40,396 nt of DNA from contig JASGEH010000127.1 in NCBI GenBank assembly GCA_047606565.1, forward strand, positions 1-40,396, given 5' to 3'. The DNA is from Comamonas_F sp047606565. GTDB taxonomy: Bacteria; Pseudomonadota; Gammaproteobacteria; Burkholderiales; Burkholderiaceae_C. The notes beneath the pieces are model-generated. The model had not been told where the DNA came from and did no database searches. It was given only the letters and a program-made list of their open reading frames with translations. Position 1 is the stretch's first letter, and the number at the start of each line of letters is the position of its first letter. Below are positions 8,469-16,110 of the stretch, one piece after another. The position numbers were made by a program, and so were the translations under genes.

Positions 8469-9737
8469 CTAGTTCTTCGGCGCGTGACCCACCAGCGGCA
8501 CGTAACGCGCCTCCGACAGGTTCCGAGCCTGCGCCGATCCAAGCGATACAACTGATACAGCCTGGCCGAACTTCGTTTTGACGTTCGGGCGCAGCACGAC
8601 CTTGGCCCAGCGGGTAGCGCCTTTGCCCACCTGCAGCGGCTCGGTCGGAACGATCACCAGCACTTGATCCACTGCATCCCACAAGACGGCCTGGTAGTCG
8701 CGCAGATCGGCAGGTAGCACATTGATTTGCGTGTCTGACCAGACTTGTGCCGGGTTGCTCGCCTGCTTGTGGACGCCTTCCAGGTGCAGGGTTCGGCGAT
8801 CCAGCACCGTCACGGCTGTGGATTCCAGTGCCAAGTCCGGCACTTCCCGCGCCAGGCCATTGAGCGTGGCGCTGTCGAGGAAGCCGACGATCTGGGCGCT
8901 GCCGTCGGGCTTTGAAGCGGCTTTGACGCTGGTTCGAAAGGCCTTGAAGTTGTCGCTGAGCACCGTTTGAAAGGCCGGTGTGATGGTCTTGTCGACCACG
9001 ATGCCTTGCAACTGGCGCGGCAGGCGGGCGAGTTTGCGGCCCAGGGCCATTTCCGGGGCGATCCAGCTCTGGCCGACGTTGTGGTCCCAGCTCGGGTCGA
9101 TGCCGACCGGCACCACGTCGGTGATTTCGCCGTCGCGGGTGACCACCTCGCGGGTGTCCATCTGGAACGGTTCGGAGACCTGCAGGTTCTTGCGTTCCAG
9201 GTCGCGCTCGGAGTAGGCGCGGATCGTGCACCGGCAGTTCCACCCGTTGGGCGGATAGTGGGTCTGCCAGAACGGGTCGTCGATGTGGAAGATCTTCAGG
9301 TTCCACTGGCGGTGCTGCGGCCGCACGCGGGCGTCGCCGGCCGTCCGGTATTGCAGGTACGGGCGGCGATCCTTGCCCGCCTGCAGCTGCGCCCAGCGCC
9401 CGGCCATGTGGGCGCTGCGCATGTTGTTGTCGAAGATGACGGCGGTGCGCCAGCCGCGCTTGCCCTTGTAGCTCCAGCCGTGTTTCTGCACGGCCTGGTC
9501 GAACTGCTTGCGAAAGTCGGTGATCGTGGTGCCGTCGGTCAGCCCCTGCACCAGCGAGGCCTGGATGTCGCTGACCAGATCGGTCTTGACGGCCCCCGCC
9601 ACGGCGAAGACCTTGCCGTGGACCGGCCCGGCCAGATCGCTGGACGTGAGCGTGGATTCGGGCAGCTTGCCCTTGAGGTAGTCGATGGCCTCCTGGAAAC
9701 GGACGCCGAACGGACGGGCTTCGACGGGGTCGGTCAC
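8469..9737 (-). CDS. MuF-type minor head protein with C-terminal PBECR-like nuclease domain
   Basis: This is a 422-residue homologue of Mu gp30 / SPP1 gp7 head-morphogenesis proteins, which sit inside the capsid at the portal. The MuF core is marked by DNNMRSAHMAGRWAQL near residue 105 and the conserved YPPNGWNCRCTIRAYS near 165. After about residue 290 there is an extra domain with LREVP-like and VLWDAVDQVLVIVPTEPL stretches, ending near RPNVKTKFGQAVSVVSL. It resembles the phage Barnase/EndoU/ColicinE5-D/RelE-like (PBECR) nuclease domains often fused to MuF. Translation starts at GTG 9735-9737, which overlaps the TGA of a 12-codon frame (9775-9737), so translational coupling is possible. It is the distal gene of the P1 late transcript. 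Confidence 0.85.
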   Translation of the reverse strand: MTDPVEARPFGVRFQEAIDYLKGKLPESTLTSSDLAGPVHGKVFAVAGAVKTDLVSDIQASLVQGLTDGTTITDFRKQFDQAVQKHGWSYKGKRGWRTAVIFDNNMRSAHMAGRWAQLQAGKDRRPYLQYRTAGDARVRPQHRQWNLKIFHIDDPFWQTHYPPNGWNCRCTIRAYSERDLERKNLQVSEPFQMDTREVVTRDGEITDVVPVGIDPSWDHNVGQSWIAPEMALGRKLARLPRQLQGIVVDKTITPAFQTVLSDNFKAFRTSVKAASKPDGSAQIVGFLDSATLNGLAREVPDLALESTAVTVLDRRTLHLEGVHKQASNPAQVWSDTQINVLPADLRDYQAVLWDAVDQVLVIVPTEPLQVGKGATRWAKVVLRPNVKTKFGQAVSVVSLGSAQARNLSEARYVPLVGHAPKN

Positions 9738-9780
9738 CGCGCGACGTCCTCAGCGCCAATTGCCTTCTTCATCTCGTGCC

Positions 9781-9951
9781 TCATTCGCCGTATTCGTCGG
9801 CGATCTCGTCGATGACGTCGTAGACGTCGCACCCGGCATCAAAATCCGCGCGGACGGCATCCTGGTCCTTGAAGTCCACACCCGTGCGGTCCAGCACGTT
9901 CATCGCCAGCGTGTCGAACCATGTTTCGAAGCCGGTATCGTCGTTTGTCAT
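9781..9951 (-). CDS. small acidic phage protein
   Basis: This protein of 56 residues begins MTNDDTGFETWFDTLAMNVL and is rich in Asp and Glu (ending IADEYGE), with no membrane segment. The start at 9951 has GGAGCAGTG directly upstream; an in-frame start at 10005 would add 18 residues but would lie upstream of the predicted late transcript start. It is the first gene behind promoter P1 and precedes the MuF gene by 43 bp. Similar short acidic proteins occur in Mu-like phages between portal and MuF, but I know no function. Confidence 0.65.
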   Translation of the reverse strand: MTNDDTGFETWFDTLAMNVLDRTGVDFKDQDAVRADFDAGCDVYDVIDEIADEYGE

Positions 9952-9981
9952 CACTGCTCCATCAAGGATTGGGGAGTCTCG

Positions 9982-10026
9982 ATGGTGCTCAGAGCCGCCC
10001 AGCATGTCGCGGTGAACCCCTTCACC
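9982..10026 (-). promoter_or_regulatory. predicted Mor-type late promoter P1
   Basis: Dyad GGTGAA-N4-TTCACC at 10011-10026; leftward, exactly 23 nt later, the hexamer CACCAT (9987-9982). With this hexamer at -12 to -7, the dyad lies at -51 to -36. Predicted transcript start is near 9975, 24 nt before the 56-residue gene. The dyad overlaps the stop codon of the upstream 39-residue gene. It would drive the small acidic gene and MuF. Confidence 0.7.
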
Positions 10027-10141
10027 GCAGCGAGAAGACCAGCACGAAATCGCCCACGCCGAGCAGGCCCAGCAGCCACAGCAGGCTTACGCCATAGCCG
10101 ACCACGGTGGCGGCCAGGCGGATGCAGTCGATGATGATCAT
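10022..10141 (-). CDS. 39-residue membrane protein
   Basis: Its ATG (10139-10141) overlaps the TGA of the portal gene (ATGA), and the protein reads MIIIDCIRLAATVVGYGVSL, then LLWLLGLLGVGDFVLVFSLR. It is almost entirely hydrophobic, with one or two membrane helices and no signal cleavage site. Coupled translation with the portal gene supports it as real. Role unknown; a holin-accessory or membrane-lesion role is only a guess. Its stop codon lies inside the dyad of promoter P1. Confidence 0.6.
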   Translation of the reverse strand: MIIIDCIRLAATVVGYGVSLLWLLGLLGVGDFVLVFSLR

Positions 10142-11775
10142 GCGGCGTGGGTTGCCGCGCCGCGCAGCAGCGCATACGTCATCGCCCGCTCCAGCACCTC
10201 GCGCAGGGCTTCGTCGTCGAGCTGGCCGACCAGGTCGCCCAGGTCGGCGGCGAAGTCGGCCAGGGTTTTGCCGTCTTGCTCGTACTGCACCAGCATGCGG
10301 TAGATGGGCGCGATGGCGTGGTCGGCGATGGCCTGGTCGGCGGCGTCGGTGGCGAGCTGGAGGGCTTCGTCCTCGGTCATGCCGGCCGCGCGGGCGAAGC
10401 TGAAGCCGTCGATGGCCTGCAGGTCGGCGGCCGTGAACTCGGTGGTATCGGTGGTATCGGTGGCGTCGACGACGTCGGCCGCTGCCGGGTCGCTGCCGCG
10501 TGCCAGCCGGGATGCCGGGGCCGGAGCGGCCTGCGGCTGGGCGCTGGGCTGCAGGGCGTCGTCGGGGTCGCTGGGGTCGGCCTCGGGGATGTCCAGCTCT
10601 TCCAGCATCGCCGACTTCGACGGCCGCGCGCCCATGCCGGCCACAAGCTGGTAGACCTCGGCACGCTCCTTGCCTGCGATCTGGTGCTTGTAGAACTGCA
10701 GCACGGGCGGCGCCACGCCGTCGCCGAAGTTGAACAACGTGATCCACTTGAAGATCTGGTTGAAGCCGGCCACGGCGATGTCACGGTCGGAATCGTGCAC
10801 GCTGTCCTGGCGCTCCTTGGCCGTCTCGGCCGCCGCGCGCGAGCCGACTTCCATTTGCTCGCCAACCATGGACTGGCTGGTCAGCGCCTTGGACATTTCC
10901 CGGTTGGCCTGCAGGATGAGTTGTTGCTGGGGCAAGCTGCCGCCCGGCGTGGGCGACAGCAGTTCCATGCCCGTGCCTTCCTGCACGACCGCGTAGCCGG
11001 CCTCGTGCATATAGGCCAGCGCCTCGCCCAGCTTGTCGATGTCCGCATCACTGGTGCCCTGCGGATAGCGGGCCACCGGCCACGGCAAGCCGTGGCGCTC
11101 GCAGTACTTGATGAAGTAGCGCCAGCCCCCGGTCTTGAACATCCACGGCCAGTAGCAGCTCGACAGCAACGCCAGGCCGTAGGGATTGGTGACCGTGGGC
11201 ATGTGGCGCGAGATCACGAACTGGTAGGGCTCGAAGGGCTTGCCCAGCATGGCCTCGCGCGAGATCAGCAGCGGGTCGGAGTCGGCGTTGAAGACGATGC
11301 GGCGGTTCGGCCGGTCGGCCACCAGGCTGGGCAGCATCTTGCCGCTGGTGAGCTTGCCGCCGAGCTGGCCGTAGTTCCAGACCACCTCGTGCGCGCGGTA
11401 GCCGTAGAAGCTGGCGCTCGCCATCTGCCACATGATCTCCAGCCAGTCGCAGACCTTGTTGGGCTGGCTCTCGGCCATCCACGCCTCGCACAGGTCATGC
11501 GCGGCCTGGGCCCGGGCGTCGTCTTCCTGGCCGACCAGCACGCGGTACTGGTGCGAGCGAAAAGAGCCCCGGATGGAGCGGATTTCGCCGATCAGGTGCG
11601 GGTCCATCATGATGGACTGATACGTCGTCTCGGCCACGCCGAGCTGCCGCAGGATGGGGTCCGGGTTGGGCATGGCCATGAGCGGGCCGAAGTATTGCTG
11701 CGGGTCGGTTTCCGGCCCGCCGATGGCCTTGCCGCGCCAGCCCTTGACCGTTTGCAAGAGGCCTTTGATGTTCAT
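10138..11775 (-). CDS. phage portal protein, Mu gp29-like (DUF935)
   Basis: This is a 545-residue DUF935-type portal. Landmarks are PNPDPILRQLGVAETTYQSI near residue 35, DPHLIGEIRSIRGSFRSHQY, SFYGYRAHEVVWNY and RYFIKYCERHGLPWPVARYP. The portal ring forms the DNA gate of the head and the docking site for terminase and tail. ATG 11773-11775 overlaps the terminase stop (ATGA). After about residue 400 there is a low-complexity linker rich in Q, P, A and then D/T (DATDTTDTTEF, coded by a repeated 9-bp unit at about 10440-10470), followed by a helical tail. This C-terminal extension is longer than in Mu gp29 as I recall it. Confidence 0.9.
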   Translation of the reverse strand: MNIKGLLQTVKGWRGKAIGGPETDPQQYFGPLMAMPNPDPILRQLGVAETTYQSIMMDPHLIGEIRSIRGSFRSHQYRVLVGQEDDARAQAAHDLCEAWMAESQPNKVCDWLEIMWQMASASFYGYRAHEVVWNYGQLGGKLTSGKMLPSLVADRPNRRIVFNADSDPLLISREAMLGKPFEPYQFVISRHMPTVTNPYGLALLSSCYWPWMFKTGGWRYFIKYCERHGLPWPVARYPQGTSDADIDKLGEALAYMHEAGYAVVQEGTGMELLSPTPGGSLPQQQLILQANREMSKALTSQSMVGEQMEVGSRAAAETAKERQDSVHDSDRDIAVAGFNQIFKWITLFNFGDGVAPPVLQFYKHQIAGKERAEVYQLVAGMGARPSKSAMLEELDIPEADPSDPDDALQPSAQPQAAPAPASRLARGSDPAAADVVDATDTTDTTEFTAADLQAIDGFSFARAAGMTEDEALQLATDAADQAIADHAIAPIYRMLVQYEQDGKTLADFAADLGDLVGQLDDEALREVLERAMTYALLRGAATHAA

Positions 11776-13421
11776 TTTTGCTTGCGCTTTCCGAGAAGAA
11801 TTTTGGGAATGCCGCCCGCGCGGCTGACGGCCAGCATCCACAGCATGTGCAGGGCATCCGGGCCGTCGTCGTGATCGGCCTCGGGCCAGTGGCGCAACTG
11901 GGTGTTGAGCACCGTGTGCGCCTGGCTGAAGCGGATCAGGCCGTTGTTGACGTGGGGACTGAGCGACTCGATGCGCATGGCCTTGTCGCTGTGCGGCACC
12001 AGTGGCACGGCCGGCACCGGCACGCCGGCCTTGGCCGATTCCTTGATGAGCTGCTGGCGGAAGAACTCCTGAAACTGCACGCTCTCCACGCCCCAGACCA
12101 GGCAGCGGTAGTCGCGCTGGAATTCGATGATCTTGGCGATCTGGCGGTCGGGCACCATGCGCGCCACGGCCGCCTCCACCACGTCCAGAACGCCGTGCTC
12201 GCGGTCGAAGCCGCCGACCAGGCAGGCGCTGGGATCGCGGCTCTTGTTGTTCTTGCCCAGGCTGGGGTCGTGCGCGCCATAGAACACCCAGTCGCGGCAG
12301 GGCTGCACCCAGTACTGCATGCCCTGGAAAAAGCTGGCCTCGTCGTTGGTCGGGTCGTTCTGGTACTCGCAGTCGAAGGCATGGTGGTCGCCCGCGCGTA
12401 TCTGCATCAGCCGCAGCAGCGGTCGCATGCTGGGCCACGACACCAACGCGCCGGCTTCCATCTCGGCCTGGTGGGCCTGGTAGAAGGCGTCGGCCTCCGA
12501 GACTTCCTCGGCACCGCCTTCGTCCGAATCGCCAACATCGAGGTCGGCGTTCTGGTTGACGTACAGCTCTTCCCACTGCTGCCACAAGTCCATGCGATCC
12601 GGGAAGCGGATGATGGCCTTGAACTTCTTGCGCACGCGCCACTGCGGATTGCGGTGGATGCGGTTGGCCGCCGAGTCGTAGTGCAGGATGGTGTTGAGGT
12701 AGAGCACGTCCATGGTGCCGTCCGGCGGCCCCAGCGGCAGTACCACCTTCTTCACCCAGGCTTCGACCTTGTCGCGCTGCTCTTTGCTGCGGACGTTCTC
12801 GTCGTTCTCGATGTCGTCGAGCATGACCAGGTCGGGCCGGTACGGACCGTGGCGCAGGCCGCGCATGCGCGTGCCGGAGCCGAAAGCCTGCACCTTCACG
12901 CCGCCGCGCGTGACGATCACGCCGGCATTCCAGACGCGGCCTGCACCGCATTCGTCCGGGAAATCCATCGCCAGCCGCGGATTGCTCTCCAACTCCACCT
13001 TCACGGCTTCCAGCATGGTCGCGGCCTGGCCCAGCGCATCCATCACGATCGGGATGAAGTGCTTGCGCCTCGTGACGATGGAGAACAGCGTGAAGAGCTG
13101 GGTGCCCAGCGTGGACTTGGCTTCACCGCGTGGCGCGGACACATCGATCAACTGCCCCTGCGGCAAGTCGATCAGCTTCGGCACGTTGTCGTAGAACCAT
13201 CGGTGGAACAGCGACGGCTCGCTCTTGACGTAGTGCGGAAAGTAGGTGCGGCAGAAGAACTCGTAATCCTTTTGCGCGCGGGTCTTGCGCACGTCTCGCG
13301 CGGCGTGGTCGGTGGCGAAGCCGTCGCACTCGGCCTCGACCAGACGGCGCTGCTCATCGGCATAGGCGCGCAGCTCGTCGAGGAAGTCTTTTTCCTTGAG
13401 CAGGCGGGTCTTCTTAGCCAT
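11772..13421 (-). CDS. terminase large subunit, Mu gp28-like
   Basis: This is a 549-residue packaging motor and headful nuclease. The ATPase shows a Walker A-like SAPRGEAKST at residues 95-104 and Walker B LVMLDDIE at 198-205. The RNase H-like nuclease shows GAHDPSLGK (D385), LVWGVESVQF (E445) and HDDGPDAL (D518/D519/D522), which supply the expected acidic triad. A charged linker of about 30 residues (290-310, NQNADLDVGDSD) lies between the domains. The ATG at 13421 overlaps the end of the small-subunit gene by a few bases. All catalytic residues seem present, so this gene looks intact. Confidence 0.93.
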   Translation of the reverse strand: MAKKTRLLKEKDFLDELRAYADEQRRLVEAECDGFATDHAARDVRKTRAQKDYEFFCRTYFPHYVKSEPSLFHRWFYDNVPKLIDLPQGQLIDVSAPRGEAKSTLGTQLFTLFSIVTRRKHFIPIVMDALGQAATMLEAVKVELESNPRLAMDFPDECGAGRVWNAGVIVTRGGVKVQAFGSGTRMRGLRHGPYRPDLVMLDDIENDENVRSKEQRDKVEAWVKKVVLPLGPPDGTMDVLYLNTILHYDSAANRIHRNPQWRVRKKFKAIIRFPDRMDLWQQWEELYVNQNADLDVGDSDEGGAEEVSEADAFYQAHQAEMEAGALVSWPSMRPLLRLMQIRAGDHHAFDCEYQNDPTNDEASFFQGMQYWVQPCRDWVFYGAHDPSLGKNNKSRDPSACLVGGFDREHGVLDVVEAAVARMVPDRQIAKIIEFQRDYRCLVWGVESVQFQEFFRQQLIKESAKAGVPVPAVPLVPHSDKAMRIESLSPHVNNGLIRFSQAHTVLNTQLRHWPEADHDDGPDALHMLWMLAVSRAGGIPKILLGKRKQK

Positions 13422-13929
13422 GCGCCGCTCCGTTGCCGAACTCGCGCACGAAGGCCTCGCCGCTGGCCTCGGTCACCTCCAGGAAGGGCATGCGCAGCTT
13501 GGGGAAATGCTCGGCGATGTAGGCATTGAGGAACTTCATCACGTCCATCGCCACCGCCAGCCGGTTGGCGTTGGGCATGGCGCGGCTGGCGGCGCTGATG
13601 GCCTTGTTGTAGCCGTCCATCAGCCGCACCAGGATGTCGGCCTTGTCGCCGGCCTTCATCTTCTGGTCTTCCTTGACGGCCTTGAGGGTGGCGAGGAACT
13701 GCTCGGCCAGTTCGCCCAGCACCTCGTTGGCCATCTCCTCCACGCCGCTCTTGGTCATGCGGCGGGCATTGCGGGCGATGTCCCAGTCGTGGCCGGCCTC
13801 GGCGTCCTGGCGCTTCCAGTTGCGCGCGGTGTTGTACGGCACCTTGCACGCCTCGGCGGCGGTCGCCAGCGGCAGGCCCTGCACGTACTTGGCGCGCACC
13901 TTGTTGCGGGTGGACTTGTCGTAGGCCAT
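13414..13929 (-). CDS. terminase small subunit, Mu gp27-like (DUF1804)
   Basis: This is a 171-residue protein starting MAYDKSTRNKVRAKYVQGLP. It has an N-terminal helix-turn-helix region (residues 5-45, with ATAAEACKVPYNTARNWKRQ), followed by helices expected for oligomer formation and terminase contact. DUF1804 proteins are the DNA-recognition subunits of Mu-type terminases. It is directly upstream of the large subunit with slight overlap, the usual arrangement. Confidence 0.88.
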   Translation of the reverse strand: MAYDKSTRNKVRAKYVQGLPLATAAEACKVPYNTARNWKRQDAEAGHDWDIARNARRMTKSGVEEMANEVLGELAEQFLATLKAVKEDQKMKAGDKADILVRLMDGYNKAISAASRAMPNANRLAVAMDVMKFLNAYIAEHFPKLRMPFLEVTEASGEAFVREFGNGAAHG

Positions 13930-13932
13930 GCG

Positions 13933-14211
13933 TCAGGACTTCGCCATGAACTTGACCAGCTCGATCAGGCCGCCGACCATCGCGCCGCTCAGCGCGCCGC
14001 CGCTGGCCCCGCGCAGGGCCGTGGCGCGTTCGTTCTTCTCCAGCGTGCCCACGCGCGCCTCGACGCCGGTCATGCGGCCTTCAATCGCGTGCCGCATGTC
14101 GTTGATGCGCTGGTGGGTGGAGTCGTGGTTCTGCTGCATGAGCTGCATCACAGAGGTCAACTGCCCCTCCAGCTTCGCCAGTTGCACGAGTACTGCCTTG
14201 TCGTCGGTCAT
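13933..14211 (-). CDS. coiled-coil plus membrane-anchor protein, XhlA/DUF2730-like
   Basis: This is a 92-residue protein. Residues 5-65 form a heptad-rich coil (LVQLAKLEGQLTSVMQLMQQ and IEGRMTGVEARVGTLEKNE), followed by a glycine-rich hydrophobic segment (GASGGALSGAMVGGLIELV) and a KFMAKS tail. That order, coil then C-terminal membrane helix, is found in XhlA/haemolysin-like phage proteins and in the small proteins before Mu-type small terminases. The ATG at 14211 overlaps the previous stop (ATGA) and has AAGG upstream; longer in-frame starts run into the zinc-finger gene. A role in lysis is possible, not shown. Confidence 0.65.
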   Translation of the reverse strand: MTDDKAVLVQLAKLEGQLTSVMQLMQQNHDSTHQRINDMRHAIEGRMTGVEARVGTLEKNERATALRGASGGALSGAMVGGLIELVKFMAKS

Positions 14212-14420
14212 TTGAACCTTCTTCGTTCGTGGTTGGATTGGCACGTGATGCACCGGATGGCGTGGGGCGCGGCCTTGCGGCGCGCGGCGGGAATGGGCTC
14301 GCCGCAGTCGTCGCAATCCGCCCGGCCCCGGCCTTGGCTGCGGGCCTGGATGGCGGCCAGCGCGACGTCGCGCTGGCGCTGCTCCTGCGCGCTCGCCATC
14401 TCGTGGAAGCGTTCATCCAT
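14208..14420 (-). CDS. DksA/TraR-type zinc-finger protein
   Basis: This is a 70-residue protein with C-D-D-C-GEPIPAARRKAAPHA-IRCITCQ, a C4 zinc finger in the spacing of DksA/TraR family proteins, preceded by a short helical arm (EQRQRDVALAAIQARSQGRG). DksA-like proteins enter the RNA polymerase secondary channel; short phage versions may tune host or late transcription. It sits between the Rz1 gene and the XhlA-like gene in the P2 late operon, with the ATGA overlap downstream. Confidence 0.78.
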   Translation of the reverse strand: MDERFHEMASAQEQRQRDVALAAIQARSQGRGRADCDDCGEPIPAARRKAAPHAIRCITCQSNHERRRFK

Positions 14421-14422
14421 GG

Positions 14423-14719
14423 CTATGGAGGCTCCTGGTCGTATTGAATGAATGGGCCGCAGTCATCGGGCAGCAGCTCCAGGAACAGCAGCAGGCTGCA
14501 ATAGCGGCTCGCCAGCACGTGGTAGCTCTTGGCGACCGCCCGGTGGTTGGCCTCCAGGTCCGGCATCCGCCCCGATGCGGCTGGCGGCAGCGCCTGGGGC
14601 GGCGCCGTCAGGCTGGCCGGTGGGCTGACCTTGATCGGGTCGGCCGGCGTTGGCGGCGTTCCAGCGGCGCAGGCGCTCATCAGGCAAACGGCAATCGTCG
14701 ACAGGGTCAGGCGGATCAT
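14423..14719 (-). CDS. Rz1-like o-spanin lipoprotein, overlapping Rz
   Basis: This is a 98-residue protein starting MIRLTLSTIAVCLMSACAAG. The lipobox LMSAC predicts lipid attachment at Cys17 and outer-membrane location. Mature residues are rich in Pro and Ala (PPTPADPIKVSPPASLTAPP), as in Rz1. It lies in a different frame within the last half of the Rz gene and runs 40 bp past its end, a classic overlapping Rz/Rz1 pair. Together they would fuse inner and outer membranes at the last step of lysis. The C-terminal part (about residues 50-98, with two Cys) is longer than in lambda Rz1. Confidence 0.75.
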   Translation of the reverse strand: MIRLTLSTIAVCLMSACAAGTPPTPADPIKVSPPASLTAPPQALPPAASGRMPDLEANHRAVAKSYHVLASRYCSLLLFLELLPDDCGPFIQYDQEPP

Positions 14720-14975
14720 TCGCGGCCTCGCGGGTGAGTTGATCGAAGAACTGGTCCAGGCCCAGGCGGCGGCGCTCGTGCCGCGCGCCGGCCTGGTAGG
14801 CGCGCTTGAGGTCGGCCTTGGTGATGGCCTTCTGTTTGGTCTCGGCCTGGGCCTGGCCGCTCAGCGTGGCGGCCTGGCACAGCGTGCCGCGCCAGGCATA
14901 GCCGACCCAGCCGCCCGCCAGCAGCAGCGCAGCAGTCGCCGCCAGGCCCAGAAGAAATGCAGCCAGCGTCTTCAT
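14463..14975 (-). CDS. Rz-like i-spanin
   Basis: This is a protein of about 170 residues beginning MKTLAAFLLGLAATAALLLA, an uncleaved signal anchor, followed by a charged helical stretch (AQAETKQKAITKADLKRAYQ, RHERRRLGLDQFFDQLTREA). The first 110 residues fit an Rz-type inner-membrane spanin. The rest is Gly/Pro/Gln-rich because that DNA is also coding for Rz1 in another frame. The ATG overlaps the lysozyme stop (ATGA), giving the usual endolysin-Rz-Rz1 order. Confidence 0.72.
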   Translation of the reverse strand: MKTLAAFLLGLAATAALLLAGGWVGYAWRGTLCQAATLSGQAQAETKQKAITKADLKRAYQAGARHERRRLGLDQFFDQLTREAANDPPDPVDDCRLPDERLRRWNAANAGRPDQGQPTGQPDGAAPGAAASRIGADAGPGGQPPGGRQELPRAGEPLLQPAAVPGAAAR

Positions 14976-15628
14976 GTGCAGGCCCCCGGCCCCCAGCTCG
15001 CATAGAGCGGGGTGAAGGTGCGCAGGATCTTCTGCGGGTACTGCTGGTTCTCGCGCTGGTTCGCGGCCTTGATGCCGGGGTTGATGTCGCACGTCGCATC
15101 AAGACAAACCCCGGGCGTGGGGCTGATCTTCTGGCGCTTTTGCACCCAGCCCAGCCCGCCGTTGTAGGCGCTGAGCGCGAAGGCCATCTGCTCGCAGGGG
15201 TCCACGGCCTTGATGCGGTCGAACAGCCATTTGTCGTAGACCACCAGCGCGCGCAGCGCCCATGTGGGGTTGTAGGGCGCGCGCTCGCCCAGGCTGCCGT
15301 ACAGGCCGCCGATCCAGTCGGCCGTGGCCGGCATGAACTGCGCCAGCCCCTGCGCGCCCACCGGGCTCTTGGCATCGGCCCGCCAGCGGCTTTCGGCATG
15401 CACCTGGGCGGCGAAGTTGGCGACCGGCGCCTGCAGGCCCCAGGTGCGCTGGGCCTCGCGCTTGAGGGTGAGCTGGTAGCGCTGCGCCTCGCGCGGGATG
15501 GTCTGCGCGTGGGCGAGCGGCGCGAGGGCCAGCAGCACGCATAGCGCAACGAACCAGAGCAGCACCCGGCCCACGCAGGCCCACGGGTCACGTTCGGGAT
15601 CGGGCTTGTCCGAGTCAGGCGAGCCCAT
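14972..15628 (-). CDS. phage lysozyme: SLT-type lytic transglycosylase with signal anchor
   Basis: This is a 218-residue protein with a hydrophobic stretch near residue 20-42 (VGRVLLWFVALCVLLALAPL, ending AHAQ) that acts as a signal peptide or signal-arrest-release anchor. A goose-lysozyme/SLT domain follows: catalytic Glu in QVHAESRWRADA, GAQGLAQFMPATADWIGG, and the SAYNGGLGWV motif. Such enzymes cleave peptidoglycan to 1,6-anhydro-muropeptides. The C-terminal third holds two Cys (GVCLDATCDINPG), perhaps a disulfide. ATG 15628 is preferred; a GTG at 15652 would overlap the holin gene. It is the second gene of the P2 late operon. Confidence 0.85.
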   Translation of the reverse strand: MGSPDSDKPDPERDPWACVGRVLLWFVALCVLLALAPLAHAQTIPREAQRYQLTLKREAQRTWGLQAPVANFAAQVHAESRWRADAKSPVGAQGLAQFMPATADWIGGLYGSLGERAPYNPTWALRALVVYDKWLFDRIKAVDPCEQMAFALSAYNGGLGWVQKRQKISPTPGVCLDATCDINPGIKAANQRENQQYPQKILRTFTPLYASWGPGACT

Positions 15629-15632
15629 GGCC

Positions 15633-16016
15633 TCAGGCCCCCAACCCGACACAGATCAGGCAGGCCGCCACCACGATGGCGCGCCGCAGCGTCGCCGCCT
15701 CGTAATGGCCCGCGAACCCCAGGCCTTCGTGTGGCGTGTCGTGCGGCCCGCCCTCCGGCTCGGCCAGGTTGATGGGAATGCTGCACTCGCCCCCCAGGCA
15801 TTCATGGGGCCGGCCGTAGGGGAACAGCACGCGGTCGAGCCAGTAGCCGCCCCAGCCGCCCAGGCTCATGAGGTGGGCCTTGTACAGCGTGACGGCCACC
15901 AGGCTGGTCGGCCACAGCGCCTGCACGCCCAGCGCGGCCGCCCCCAGCACCACGCTGAGAAGGGCCCAGACGATCATGCGCGGGGTGAACAGGCCCCGCA
16001 GGAAGTTGAGAAGCAT
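15633..16016 (-). CDS. putative holin
   Basis: This is a 127-residue membrane protein with helices around residues 12-35 (MIVWALLSVVLGAAALGVQA), 40-60 and 108-127 (IVVAACLICVGLGA). A loop between them (PHECLGGECSIPINLAEPEG) carries two Cys. Position directly before the transglycosylase and spanins is that of a holin in Mu-like phages of Burkholderiales. The ATG at 16016 has GGAG seven bases upstream; an in-frame start at 16031 has no such site. It is the first gene of the leftward P2 transcript, with a leader of about 38 nt. Confidence 0.7.
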   Translation of the reverse strand: MLLNFLRGLFTPRMIVWALLSVVLGAAALGVQALWPTSLVAVTLYKAHLMSLGGWGGYWLDRVLFPYGRPHECLGGECSIPINLAEPEGGPHDTPHEGLGFAGHYEAATLRRAIVVAACLICVGLGA

Positions 16017-16033
16017 GGAGTCTCCAGACAATG

Positions 16034-16060
16034 AAAAAAGCTCCCGGGATGGGAGCTTTG
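16034..16060 (-). terminator. rho-independent terminator of the leftward accessory operon
   Basis: A perfect 9-bp stem (16037-16045 with 16051-16059, AAAGCTCCC/GGGAGCTTT) with a 5-nt loop, followed on the minus strand by a T run (16039-16034). A further 8-bp inverted repeat (16023-16030 with 16063-16070, TCCAGACA/TGTCTGGA) encloses it. It would stop transcripts coming from the repressor side. Late promoter P2 is predicted to start inside one arm (near 16054), so its own RNA would lack a full stem. Confidence 0.75.
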
Positions 16061-16105
16061 AGTGTCTGGAAACGGGGGTGTTAAGGCGAGGTGAAGTGGT
16101 TCACC
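16061..16105 (-). promoter_or_regulatory. predicted Mor-type late promoter P2
   Basis: Dyad GGTGAA-N4-TTCACC at 16090-16105; leftward after exactly 23 nt, hexamer GACACT (16066-16061). The predicted start near 16054 gives a 38-nt leader to the holin gene. It would drive lysis genes, small proteins, terminase and portal, all leftward. The hexamer is identical to that of P4, and the spacing is identical to P1, P3 and P4. Confidence 0.75.
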
Positions 16106-16110
16106 CACAT

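Noticed and set aside
10147..13529. Two long rightward frames (575 and 583 codons) antisense to portal and terminase
   Set aside because: They mirror the real genes' third-position GC pattern and have no ribosome site or recognisable domain.
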